A stretch of DNA of 64,000 nt from Arthrobacter stackebrandtii (GTDB taxonomy: Bacteria; Actinomycetota; Actinomycetes; Actinomycetales; Micrococcaceae): the NCBI RefSeq assembly GCF_017876675.1, contig NZ_JAGIOI010000001.1:1116001-1180000 (forward strand), written 5' to 3'. Every line of letters begins with the position of its first letter. Within the stretch, counting starts at the first letter, position 1. This document shows, piece after piece, positions 27,320-35,836 of the stretch. The notes beneath the pieces were generated by a model that saw nothing but the letters and a program-made list of their open reading frames with translations, was not told the origin of the DNA and searched no databases. A program made the position numbers and the translations under genes.

Positions 27320-28252
27320 ATGCGGTATGTAGTTGGCGTTGACCTCGGCGGAACCAAGACGGCGGCCGGTGTCGTGGCCGAGGACGGCTCGGTCCTGCTG
27401 ACGGACCAGATCCCCACCCTGAACCGCGACGGCGGCGAGGCCATCCTGGACGCCACCGCAGCGATGGTGCGCTCCCTGATGGAACGCGCCGCCGCGCAGG
27501 GCGCCACGGTCGATGCCATCGGCGTGGGCTCCGCCGGCGTCATCAACGCCGCCGAAGGCACCGTCATCTCCGCCACCGACGCCATCCTCGGGTGGACCGG
27601 CACCGCCATCACCGCGGGACTCTCGGCAAGGCTGGGACTGCCGTCCGCCGTCGTCAATGATGTGCATGCGCACGCACTCGGCGAGGCCTGGAAGGGTGCC
27701 GGCCACGGCGCCGAAACAGCACTCATGGTGGCGTTCGGCACCGGCGTCGGCGGCAGTTTTGTGGTGGACGGCAAGCCGTTGCTGGGCCACCGCTTTGTGG
27801 GCGGGCATGTGGGGCACTTTGCCTCGCCCCTTGCCGTGCACGACGGCGTTCCCCTCGCCTGCTCCTGTGGGCACGCGGGCCATGTGGAGGCCGTCGCCTC
27901 GGGCCCGGCCATCCACGCCGCCTATGTCCGCAACGGCGGAAACCCCGCACTGGCAGACACGCGGGCCGTATTTGACGCAGCCCGTGCAGGTGATTCACTG
28001 GCTTTGTCCGTGATTGCCACGGCCTCGGCCGCCGCCGGACAGGCTGTGGGCGGGCTCATCAACATCCTGGACCCGGCCGTGGTGGTCGTCTCCGGCGGGC
28101 TGGCAGACGCCGGTGAGCTATGGTGGTCCGGCATGGATACCGCCATGCGTGCCGAGCTTCTGGCACCGCTGGCCGATGTCCCCGTGGTGCGCGCCAGCCT
28201 GGGCAACACCGCAGCCATGGTGGGCGCCGCCTCCCTCGTTCTTCACCGCTAA
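27320..28252 (+). CDS. nanK: ROK-family kinase, probable N-acetylmannosamine kinase
   Basis: 310-residue sugar kinase of the ROK family: ATP loop GVDLGGTKTAAG at residues 6-17, LVAFGTGVGG-type phosphate loop (MVAFGTGVGGSF) and the zinc motif region. The usual CxCGxxGCxE is here CSCGHAGHVE (about residues 181-190), so the third cysteine is a histidine. Placed between NanA-like and NanE-like enzymes, it should phosphorylate ManNAc. A TTGAAGGA ribosome site lies upstream of the ATG. Confidence 0.85.
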   Translation: MRYVVGVDLGGTKTAAGVVAEDGSVLLTDQIPTLNRDGGEAILDATAAMVRSLMERAAAQGATVDAIGVGSAGVINAAEGTVISATDAILGWTGTAITAGLSARLGLPSAVVNDVHAHALGEAWKGAGHGAETALMVAFGTGVGGSFVVDGKPLLGHRFVGGHVGHFASPLAVHDGVPLACSCGHAGHVEAVASGPAIHAAYVRNGGNPALADTRAVFDAARAGDSLALSVIATASAAAGQAVGGLINILDPAVVVVSGGLADAGELWWSGMDTAMRAELLAPLADVPVVRASLGNTAAMVGAASLVLHR

Positions 28253-28275
28253 TCCCGTTTTATCTAGGAGTCACT

Positions 28276-28962
28276 GTGACGCTGAAAATGACCAACTTCG
28301 ATGCACTCAAGGGACAGCTCGTGGTCTCGGCGCAGGCCTACCCGGGCGAGCCCATGCGGGATCCCCGCACCATGGCCCAGATCGCGGCAGCAGCCGTGAC
28401 CGGGGGCGCCGCTGCGATCCGCGTCCAGGGCATAGCCGACATCCAGTTTGCCCGCGCCGCTGTTGAGGTTCCCGTCATTGGTCTCTGGAAGGACGGGCAC
28501 GACGGCGTCTTCATCACCCCCACGCTGCGCCATGCCCTGTCCTGTGCGAGCGCCGGTGCCGACATCGTCGCGATCGACGGCACCCGCCGCCCCCGTCCGG
28601 ACGGCCTGACCCTGGCTGAGACCATCGAGGGCATCCACGCCAACTCCAATTCCCTGGTCATGGCCGACTGCGGCTCCTTGGACGACGCCGTTGCCGCCGC
28701 CGAGGCCGGTGCGGACCTGATCGGGACCACCCTGGCCGGCTATTCGGGCGAGCGCCCCAAGACCGACGGCCCCGACCTGGAGCTCATCGCCGAGATCGCC
28801 GCCGCCAACCTGGGCAAGCCGCTCATCGCCGAGGGCCGGATCCACTCCCCTGCGCAGGCGCGCGCCGCCATGGACGCCGGCGCCTTCGCCGTGGTGGTTG
28901 GCACCGCCATCACGCACCCGAGCACCATCACGGGCTGGTTCAAGGCCGCCCTGGACGCCTGA
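28276..28962 (+). CDS. nanE: N-acetylmannosamine-6-phosphate 2-epimerase
   Basis: TIM-barrel epimerase turning ManNAc-6-P into GlcNAc-6-P. NanE hallmarks: VSAQAYPGEPMRDP, GGAAAIRVQG, VIGLWKDGHDGVFITP, DIVAIDGTRRPRP and IAEGRIHSP. I start at the GTG at 28276 (228 aa) with TAGGAG about 7 nt upstream; an open frame from 28120 overlaps the kinase gene and is not family-like. GlcNAc-6-P would go to NagA/NagB encoded elsewhere; neither is in this window. Confidence 0.9.
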   Translation: MTLKMTNFDALKGQLVVSAQAYPGEPMRDPRTMAQIAAAAVTGGAAAIRVQGIADIQFARAAVEVPVIGLWKDGHDGVFITPTLRHALSCASAGADIVAIDGTRRPRPDGLTLAETIEGIHANSNSLVMADCGSLDDAVAAAEAGADLIGTTLAGYSGERPKTDGPDLELIAEIAAANLGKPLIAEGRIHSPAQARAAMDAGAFAVVVGTAITHPSTITGWFKAALDA

Positions 28963-28988
28963 CGACTGACGACTGACAGCCTGCCCTG

Positions 28989-29033
28989 AAAGGCGGTTTC
29001 CTCGCTTGACACGCGAGGGAACCGCCTTTTCCG
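28989..29033 (+). terminator. Terminator of the sialic-acid operon
   Basis: Arms 28990-29005 and 29013-29028 form a 15-bp GC-rich stem (one mismatch) with a TTTT tail, just after the epimerase gene. The following gap to 29217 shows no gene. Confidence 0.8.
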
Positions 29034-29233
29034 TGCCCGGTGCGGCCCGCCGTTTCCGGGCCGTGGCAGGCGCAGAACTCCGCGATTCCCCGTCTGCAGG
29101 CCGCAGCCGCAGCGGTCCACGTGGCGCGGCTGCCGGATCAGCTCCGATATTCATCTCGCCCACAGTTTGCGCGCCGTCCTTGGGATGGAACAGTCGGTGT
29201 GGAAAGCTGGCAGGTGATTGACCCTACGATTTC

Positions 29234-29260
29234 TTGTACTGACTGGTCAGTTTCTGATAT
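29234..29260 (+). promoter_or_regulatory. Promoter with TetR-type palindrome
   Basis: ACTGACTGGTCAGT at 29238-29251 is a perfect palindrome with a 2-nt centre. It lies between possible TTGTAC (29234-29239) and TGATAT (29255-29260) promoter boxes, so binding would occlude RNA polymerase. YhgE/Pip genes are often TetR-controlled; no TetR gene is in the window. Confidence 0.5.
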
Positions 29261-29295
29261 TTTGGGTCGGCTCCCCTCCGGACGAAGGAATGCCC

Positions 29296-30387
29296 ATGCT
29301 CAGCACCAACCAACTGCACATCATCGGGCGCAGGCACACCCTGCTGCCGGCCACGACAGTGGAAGCCCACAAGGGCGAGGTGCTGCTCATCCAGGCCGAC
29401 GGGCAGGAACGCCGCACCGCACTGTCACTGGCGCTGACGGGCCGCATGAAGCCCAGCTCCGGAACCGTGGCGCTGGGCCGCGACGCCTCAATGGCGGCGC
29501 TGCGCCGGCGGAGCACCATTGTGGACGCCCCGGACGTCAACGCCCCGGAACACCATTTGACTGTCCACTCCCTGGCCTCCGAGGACCTGGCACTGGTCCC
29601 GTACAAATTCCGGGACCGCACCCGGCCCACGGAATGGCTGGTCACGCGCGGCTTCCGGGACCTCCTGGGCAAGTGGGTTGAGGAACTTGAACCTGCCAGG
29701 CTGCTTCACCTGCAGCTCGAACTCGCCCTGGCCGACCACGGCGTGGAGCTGGTGGTGGTGGATTCCCCGGACAGGCACAGCGCGGACGCCGGAACCTGGC
29801 TGCCGCTCCTGGAACTGGCCGCCGCCGGCCGGATGGGGCTTGGCCCCGAGGCGACTGCCCAAACCCCGCCGCGCCCACTGCTGGTTGTCGGCGTGGTGGG
29901 CCGGCTGCCCGACGGCTGGGAAGGGCCGTCCGCCGTGGCCGGCAATGCCGACCATCCGGTCGCACATCCCTCCGCGCAGTCGGCCGCACAGTCGGATGGC
30001 ACCCAGAACCCCGCCCCGGCGGATGAACTGGTCGAGGCGTCCGATGCAGAGGAAGCCGCCATTGCCAATGTCCCGGCTGGGGTGAATGGCCCGGCCGAAG
30101 GGGACAAGCCGGCAGCGGTGGCCGACGCAGCAGAGGCGAAAGACCCGGCTTCGGCGGACGGCACTGCTCCCGACACTGGTGCCGCGGGGGCCGTGGCCGG
30201 GGAGGCGGGAGACCCACCCGCCGCACCCGCGGACGCTGGAGGGGAACCCGCCCCACCCGCCGCACCCGCCGCACCCGCCGCACCCGCAGAAAGCACAGCG
30301 GAAGCCGGGATGGCGGCGCAACCCGGCCCGGCCGACGTCGAACTTTCCGATGCAGAACACCAAGGTATCCAAAAGGACAAGCAATGA
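29296..30387 (+). CDS. Degenerate ABC-ATPase-like protein with low-complexity tail
   Basis: 363-residue partner of the following membrane protein. Residues 1-195 follow an ABC-ATPase plan, but the motifs have decayed: where Walker A belongs there is QADGQERRTALSLAL, the signature area is VEELEPARLLHLQLELAL and the Walker B area VELVVVDSPDRH. It is therefore unlikely to hydrolyse ATP. The C-terminal ~140 residues are Ala/Pro/Glu-rich, ending in APAAPAAPAAPAE encoded by tandem CCCGCCGCA units near 30250-30290. I start at 29296, where AAGG is 7 nt upstream. ATGA overlap with the YhgE/Pip gene. Confidence 0.8.
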   Translation: MLSTNQLHIIGRRHTLLPATTVEAHKGEVLLIQADGQERRTALSLALTGRMKPSSGTVALGRDASMAALRRRSTIVDAPDVNAPEHHLTVHSLASEDLALVPYKFRDRTRPTEWLVTRGFRDLLGKWVEELEPARLLHLQLELALADHGVELVVVDSPDRHSADAGTWLPLLELAAAGRMGLGPEATAQTPPRPLLVVGVVGRLPDGWEGPSAVAGNADHPVAHPSAQSAAQSDGTQNPAPADELVEASDAEEAAIANVPAGVNGPAEGDKPAAVADAAEAKDPASADGTAPDTGAAGAVAGEAGDPPAAPADAGGEPAPPAAPAAPAAPAESTAEAGMAAQPGPADVELSDAEHQGIQKDKQ

Positions 30388-32420
30388 CAGTCTTCAGGCT
30401 CGCACTGTCCGAGCTCAAGCGCATGACAGGTGGCATCCTGCCGAAACTGACCATCGTGGCCATGGTCATGGTGCCGCTGCTCTACGGGGCCGTGTACCTC
30501 TACGCCAACTGGGATCCGTACGGAAACCTTGACCAGCTCAAGGCTGCCGTCGTGGTTGAGGATGAGGGCGCCGTCACGAAGGACGGCAAGGAACTGCACG
30601 TGGGGCGCGATGTCGCCGAGAACCTGGTGGAGGGGCACAAGTTCGACTGGCAGCTGGCCGACACGCCGGATGAGGCGAACAACGGGGTCAAGAACGGCAA
30701 TTTCGCCTTTGCCCTCATCATCCCCAAGGACTTCTCCGCCAATCTCGCATCGCCGGAGAACTTTGATTCCGCCACGCAGGCCATGATGAGCGTGACCACC
30801 AATGACGCCAACAACTACCTGCTGACCTCGATCGTCGACAAGGTGACCACACAGGTCCACGCGTCGGTCGCCCAACAGGTGGGCGAGCAAACAGCCAACT
30901 CGCTGCTGACAGGCTACGGGACCATCCACGCCCAGCTGGTCAAGGCTGCCGACGGGGCCCAACAGCTGGCCGACGGGGCAGCAACGCTTGATACCGGGGT
31001 GGGAACGTTGAAAACCGGAACGGCGGAGTTGCTCACCGGCGCGAATACACTCGCCGCCGGGCAGGCCACGCTGCTCAGCGGGGCCCAGTCACTGCAGGCC
31101 GGGGCCGGTGCCTTGAATACCGGCCTGGACCAGTTGAACACCCAGACCGCAACCTTGCCGGCTGACACCCAGGCGCTGTCCGACGGGGCTGCCGCCGTGG
31201 CCCAGGGCAATGCCACGCTGAACGGCAAGGTCCAGAGTGCCATTGGCACCGTGGACAAACTGGACAGCGCCGCGTCGGAGGCGATCAGCGGAAGACTCGA
31301 CCAGCTGGTGGCGGACAAGGTCCTCACCGCGGACCAGTCTGCGAAAATCCGGGAAAGGCTGGGTGAGTCGACCACCACCCCGGCCGTCACCGATCTCAAG
31401 GACCAGCTGGCCGCCGACGCCGCTGACATCCAGAAGCTCGCTGACGGCTCCGCCGCCGTGGCGGCCGGCGCCTCCAAACTTGCCGGCGCAACCCCCGCCC
31501 TGACATCCGCGATAGGCCAGCTGGCCGCCGGTTCCGCCGAGTTGTCCACCGGGTCCGGGACCCTGGTCGAGGGCCAGGATTCCGCCCTCGCCGGGGCAAA
31601 CCAGCTGGCTGCCGGCGCCCTGAGCCTGGACACGGGTGCCGGTGAACTGAAGGAAGGTTCCGCAAAGCTGTCCACCGGGGCCGCCGAGCTCGCAGACCAA
31701 CTGCGCAGAGGGGCAGGCGACGTGCCCGACCCCAACGACAAGGACAAGGACAATGCCGCCGGGGTCATTGCAGATCCCATCCGCGTGGACTCGGTGTCCC
31801 AGGCCCAGGCAGCCAACTACGGCTCGGGCCTGGCGCCGTTCTTCCTGGTCCTGGCCCTGTGGATTGGCGCCTTCATGCTGGTGCAGGTCATGCGTCCGTT
31901 GACGGTGCGTGCGCTCGCGTCCAACGCCCCGTCCTGGAAGATAGCCCTTGGCGGCTGGCTGCCCTTTGCCACCGTCGCCTCAGGGCAGGCGCTGCTTCTG
32001 TATGCGGTGGTGAAGTTCGGGCTCGGCCTGGACCCCAGCCATCCCTGGCTGACCTTGGGCCTGCTGCTGCTGGCGTCGTTGGCGTTCACTGCCCTGATCC
32101 AGGGGATCGTGGCCCTGCTCGGCACCCCCGGAAAGTTTGTGGTGCTGATCCTGCTGGTGCTGCAGCTTGTCTCCTCCGGCGGCACGTTCCCGTGGCAGAC
32201 CACGCCGGAGCCCCTGCACATCATGCACCAAATCCTGCCCATGGGGCATGTGGTGGAGGGGATGCGGCACCTGATCTACGGGGCCGACCTTGCCCCGCTT
32301 GTCTCCGTTCTCCTTGGCCTGCTCGGCTACACGCTGCTGGGCCTGCTGATGGCGTGGGCTGCCGTGGCCAAGAAAAAGACGTGGACGCTGAAGACGCTCA
32401 TGCCGGAAATCGAGGCCTGA
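30384..32420 (+). CDS. YhgE/Pip family membrane protein
   Basis: 678-residue membrane protein of the YhgE/Pip (ABC-2-like) superfamily, linked in other actinobacteria and firmicutes to surface export and phage-infection receptors. One N-terminal helix (about residues 21-41) is followed by a ~440-residue extracellular region and five C-terminal helices (about 488-668). The middle is built of repeats of the form GAxxLxxG (for example ATLDTGVGTLKTGTAELLTG), predicted to form long helices. The transported substrate is unknown. It is co-translated with the ATPase-like protein. Confidence 0.88.
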   Translation: MTVFRLALSELKRMTGGILPKLTIVAMVMVPLLYGAVYLYANWDPYGNLDQLKAAVVVEDEGAVTKDGKELHVGRDVAENLVEGHKFDWQLADTPDEANNGVKNGNFAFALIIPKDFSANLASPENFDSATQAMMSVTTNDANNYLLTSIVDKVTTQVHASVAQQVGEQTANSLLTGYGTIHAQLVKAADGAQQLADGAATLDTGVGTLKTGTAELLTGANTLAAGQATLLSGAQSLQAGAGALNTGLDQLNTQTATLPADTQALSDGAAAVAQGNATLNGKVQSAIGTVDKLDSAASEAISGRLDQLVADKVLTADQSAKIRERLGESTTTPAVTDLKDQLAADAADIQKLADGSAAVAAGASKLAGATPALTSAIGQLAAGSAELSTGSGTLVEGQDSALAGANQLAAGALSLDTGAGELKEGSAKLSTGAAELADQLRRGAGDVPDPNDKDKDNAAGVIADPIRVDSVSQAQAANYGSGLAPFFLVLALWIGAFMLVQVMRPLTVRALASNAPSWKIALGGWLPFATVASGQALLLYAVVKFGLGLDPSHPWLTLGLLLLASLAFTALIQGIVALLGTPGKFVVLILLVLQLVSSGGTFPWQTTPEPLHIMHQILPMGHVVEGMRHLIYGADLAPLVSVLLGLLGYTLLGLLMAWAAVAKKKTWTLKTLMPEIEA

Positions 32421-32429
32421 GCCGGCGCC

Positions 32430-32951
32430 CTACCGTGGCACCACGAAGTTCTTCAGTTCGGCATCCTGCCCGTCCAGGGTGGCCCAGTCGCCGGTGTGCT
32501 CAAACACGGCGAAGGCGCTGGTGGGAAACCCGGAGGCCAGGTCCATGTAGGCGTCCTGGTCCGAGTCCCGCGAGGCCAGCCGCAGCGCCAGCGACTGGAT
32601 TCCCGGCATGTGGCTGATGACCATGAGCGTGTTGACGGTCTCCGGAACATGGTTCACAACGGAGAGCATCTGGGTGGCACCTGCCTCATACAGGCCGCGT
32701 TCCAGCTTGGGGGTGGGCGCCTTGTCCGCCAGCTGCTGGCAGACCCAGGTGCAGGTCTGCCGGGTGCGCAGCGCCGAGGAACACAGGATGAAGTCGGGCA
32801 CCACGGCGTTCTCCACCAGCCATTTGCCGGCCAGCGGCGCCTCGGTGTGGCCGCGCTGTGCCAGCGGGCGGTCGTGGTCCTCCACGCCCAGCGGGAATGC
32901 GGCCTTGGCGTGGCGCATCAGGATCAGCCGTTTGATGTGGTGTTCGCTCAT
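32430..32951 (-). CDS. Histidine phosphatase, SixA-like
   Basis: 173-residue protein of the histidine phosphatase superfamily with the RHA motif (R13-H14) in LILMRHAKAA, the second arginine in SALRTRQT and the second histidine in ISHMPG. SixA-type proteins dephosphorylate phosphohistidine domains; small-molecule phosphatases share this fold. Convergent with the YhgE/Pip gene with a 9-bp gap. Confidence 0.88.
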   Translation of the reverse strand: MSEHHIKRLILMRHAKAAFPLGVEDHDRPLAQRGHTEAPLAGKWLVENAVVPDFILCSSALRTRQTCTWVCQQLADKAPTPKLERGLYEAGATQMLSVVNHVPETVNTLMVISHMPGIQSLALRLASRDSDQDAYMDLASGFPTSAFAVFEHTGDWATLDGQDAELKNFVVPR

Positions 32952-32977
32952 GCCCCCAGTTTAGTGAGTAATAAAAA

Positions 32978-33024
32978 GTCCGACGGCGTTCGGCCCACCT
33001 GGGGTGGGCCGAACGCCGTCGGAC
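32978..33024 (-). terminator. Intrinsic terminator of the winged-helix regulator gene
   Basis: Perfect 22-bp arms (32978-32999 and 33003-33024) around a TGG loop, followed on the minus strand by TTTTT. It lies between the regulator stop and the SixA-like gene and separates their transcription. Confidence 0.85.
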
Positions 33025-33083
33025 GCTGTCAATGCATGGCCGCAGCTTACGAGAAGTGGGCGCGGCCGGGGCTGGGCCTGGGG

Positions 33084-33914
33084 CTAGATGGAGTATTCCG
33101 GGGCGGCCCAGATGACGACTTCGGGGTGCTCGTAGAAGCGGTAGCCTTCGCCGCGGACCGTGCGGACCGTGTTGGCCAGGCGGCCCAGCTTGGAGCGCAG
33201 CCGGCGGACATGGACGTCGATGGTGCGCTCGTTGGGGGCTTCCTCGCCGCCGCCCCACAGGTTTTCCAGGAGCTCGTCGCGGCAGACGGTGCGGGCACCG
33301 TTTTCCACGAGGTAGTTCAGCAGTTCAAACTCCTTGAAAGTCAGGTTCAGGGTGTCCCCGTCCAGGTGGACTTCGCGGCGGGCCAGGTCGATGAGGACGC
33401 CGGAGGGGCGCTGGTCGGCGGGCGGGGCCGGGATGGCCTCCGGGCGCGGGCGGACCGGGACGGTGGGGTCGCCGAACGTGGAGCGCACGACGTCGAGCGG
33501 GGTGCCCACGGCGTCGGCCGGGGCGATGGCGACTGCCGCGTAGCTCTGTGCCTGCGGGACGAGGCTCTGGGCATAGGTGCGGATGTCCTGGGCGAGCTTG
33601 GCCAGGGAGGTTCCGGCAGCCGCGGCCGTGTCTTCATCAACGCCGACATACAGCACAAAGCCGCGGGCGACGTTGTCGGGGCTGACGCCGCGCAAGCGGT
33701 CCGAACCGGCTCCGGCAATAACGGGCGTGGGTGCTGTCATGGGGCTGCTCTCGGCATGGGGCACCGCGCGAAGGCGGTCTGCGGCGGTGGCGGTTTCAGC
33801 GCGGGCACTGTAGCCGGTGTGCTCAAGGTGGGCGGTGCGTGCGCCGGACGTGCGGGCGCCTGCCTTGGCGGCATTTCTTACAGAGATGTGGACGTATCCG
33901 GATGCTACTGACAT
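33084..33914 (-). CDS. Orphan winged-helix transcription regulator (OmpR/PhoB-type DNA-binding domain)
   Basis: 276-residue protein whose C-terminal ~100 residues are a complete OmpR/PhoB effector domain: LTFKEFELLNYLVEN, RDELLENLWG, TIDVHVRRLRSKLG and VRGEGYRFYE. The N-terminal part is not a receiver domain; it has no phosphoacceptor pocket but a segment FVLYVGVDEDTAAAAG, of unknown role. I start at 33914 because GAGGT sits 7 nt upstream; a longer frame to 33977 adds a poor leader. It has its own terminator and a long AT-rich upstream region, so it is transcribed alone. Targets unknown. Confidence 0.82.
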   Translation of the reverse strand: MSVASGYVHISVRNAAKAGARTSGARTAHLEHTGYSARAETATAADRLRAVPHAESSPMTAPTPVIAGAGSDRLRGVSPDNVARGFVLYVGVDEDTAAAAGTSLAKLAQDIRTYAQSLVPQAQSYAAVAIAPADAVGTPLDVVRSTFGDPTVPVRPRPEAIPAPPADQRPSGVLIDLARREVHLDGDTLNLTFKEFELLNYLVENGARTVCRDELLENLWGGGEEAPNERTIDVHVRRLRSKLGRLANTVRTVRGEGYRFYEHPEVVIWAAPEYSI

Positions 33915-34555
33915 TGAACTACCTCGGTGTATGGCCGTACTCAACGGCGCGAATGCTTCCATCGGTCCACGTGGCATGGTGAACCTTTGATGTCCTTTGG
34001 CACAAGGACCGGCCCTGGGGCCAAAGACTGGTGCCGCACCGTTGCGGTTGTTGCTGGCGGTGTGACTCCCAGTGCCTGTGAGCTAGGCCTGCATTCGGCA
34101 ACCGCAACGAGACTGTCCGGTGGTTGCAAAGGGGACAGTTGCTGCGGCTGCAGAAATCACTGAGTGGGTGTTCACATGTGACAGTCTGCTACGTAACATT
34201 CACATCCTGCAAGTAATAAACGGCCCAAACGTCCACCATATGAGATTTTGCATTAATTTGTGATCAAGCGGACTCTGTTGCTTTGCTCTCATTTGGAGCG
34301 AACTTTGCCCAAAATATCGAAGATATGGGACGTTGCTTGCCGCACTTCAATAATTCATTCGGTCAGAAAGGCATACGCCACGAAATAATTCACCAGCATT
34401 CAATGCATGCAAGTGACGCCCCTGGCAAGTTTGTTTCCATGCACAGCATATTCACAGACAATCACGCTAGGTAAACAGCTGTTTACTGGGCGTAACTCCG
34501 CCCGGGTCCGCCCGCCCAGTGCCCCCTGCCTGGCCTGCCTTCGGCAGCTCCCAGT
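33915..34555. other. Gene-free, AT-richer 641-bp spacer with palindromes
   Basis: No credible gene. Base composition drops clearly between about 34190 and 34480 compared with neighbours. Two perfect palindromes are seen: TCACATGTGA at 34172-34181 and GTAAACAGCTGTTTAC at 34471-34486, the latter about 70 bp past the MFS gene stop. The region should contain the regulator's promoter and possibly binding sites or a small RNA, but I cannot point to one. Confidence 0.5.
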
Positions 34556-35836
34556 TCAGGCTCCGGGACCCGCGCGGTGCAGGCCGTGGACCATGAACGA
34601 GGGCCGCAGCTGCCGGACCTGGTCGCGGAACCGGACGTTGTTCCGCCGGTTCATCAGGAGCAGGGCAAGCATCCCCGCCGCCATGGCGGCCACGGCACCC
34701 ATGCCAAGGGACCAGCGCGCACCGAACTCGGTGGCGATCCACCCCACCAGCGGCGCCCCGATCGGCGTGCCGCCCTGCAGCACCACCATGTACACGGCGA
34801 GCACCCGCCCGCGCATGGCCGCGTCCGTGGTCAGCTGGACGGTGGTGTTGCAGGCGTTCATGAACGTCAGCGACGCCAGCCCCACGGGCACCAGCGCCAG
34901 CGCGTACCAGCCAAACGTGGGCATGAATGCGGCCACCGCCACCGTGACGCCAAAGGCCAGCGCGCCGCCCACAACATAAAGCATCCGCATGGTCCTGCGC
35001 CGCGCGGCGAGCAGCGCCGCTGCGAGGGTGCCCACGGCCATGACCGAACCCAGCAGCCCGTATTCCCCCGGCCCCAGGTGGAACACGGTGGTGGCCATGA
35101 GCGCGTTTGTGATCTGGAAGTTCATGCCAAAGGTGCCCACCACAAACACCAGCACCATGATCATCAGCAGGTCGGGGCGCTGGCGGATGTACACCAGCCC
35201 CTCCCGGATCTGCCCCTTGGCGCGCGGCACGTGCACGGCCGGCACCAGCTCGCTGGTGCGCATCCGCAGCAGCGAAAGGATGACGGCGCCGAAGCTCGCC
35301 GCGTTGATGAGGAACGCCGGCCCCGTCCCCACCAGGGCAATCACGATCCCTGCCACGCCCGGTCCGGCCAGCCGCGCCAGGTTGAAGGACGCACTGTTGA
35401 GTGCGACGGCGTTGGGCACGTCCTCCTTTTCGACGACTTCGGAGACAAACGCCTGCCGCGACGGGGCGTCAAAGGCGCTGGCCACGCCCAGCAGGAAGGC
35501 CAGCACGTACACATGCCACAGCTCGACGGCCCCGGTCACCACCAGGACTCCCAGCACAAGCGCACAGAACCCCATGGCCGTCTGGGTGAGCAGCAGCAGC
35601 CGGCGCTTGTTGACGCGGTCGCCCAGCAGCCCGGCGTAGGGGCCAAGGAAGACGATGGGCAGGAACTGCAGGCCCGTGACAATGCCGGCGGCCGTGCCGG
35701 AATTGTTGGTCAGCACCGTCAGCACCAGCCAGTCCTGGGCAACGCGCTGCATCCACGTGCCGATGTTGGACACCAGCGCTCCCGTCACCCACAGCCGGTA
35801 GTTGAACACTTTCAGGGCACGGAACATGGAATTCAT
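34556..35836 (-). CDS. MFS drug/siderophore exporter
   Basis: 426-residue major facilitator with about 12 helices, of the EntS/enterobactin-exporter-like MFS_3 group. Markers: GTWMQRVAQDWLVLTLT-like start (NIGTWMQRVAQDWLVL), motif A-like LLGDRVNKRRLL and FDAPSRQAFVSEVV. It follows the MarR gene with the stop TGA directly adjacent to its ATG, so the two are coupled and the exporter is probably induced by the MarR ligand. Confidence 0.9.
   Translation of the reverse strand: MNSMFRALKVFNYRLWVTGALVSNIGTWMQRVAQDWLVLTVLTNNSGTAAGIVTGLQFLPIVFLGPYAGLLGDRVNKRRLLLLTQTAMGFCALVLGVLVVTGAVELWHVYVLAFLLGVASAFDAPSRQAFVSEVVEKEDVPNAVALNSASFNLARLAGPGVAGIVIALVGTGPAFLINAASFGAVILSLLRMRTSELVPAVHVPRAKGQIREGLVYIRQRPDLLMIMVLVFVVGTFGMNFQITNALMATTVFHLGPGEYGLLGSVMAVGTLAAALLAARRRTMRMLYVVGGALAFGVTVAVAAFMPTFGWYALALVPVGLASLTFMNACNTTVQLTTDAAMRGRVLAVYMVVLQGGTPIGAPLVGWIATEFGARWSLGMGAVAAMAAGMLALLLMNRRNNVRFRDQVRQLRPSFMVHGLHRAGPGA

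Noticed and set aside
29238-29251. Operator of the GntR regulator
   Set aside because: The palindrome ACTGACTGGTCAGT does not match the ACATCSGATGT motif and looks TetR-like instead.
30245-30296. Tandem 9-bp repeat as a regulatory microsatellite
   Set aside because: It is inside the coding frame and simply encodes Ala-Pro-Ala units of the low-complexity tail.
34283-34474. Possible small gene in the AT-rich spacer
   Set aside because: The frame has no ribosome site, uses codons unlike the neighbours and overlaps nothing conserved that I can recognise.
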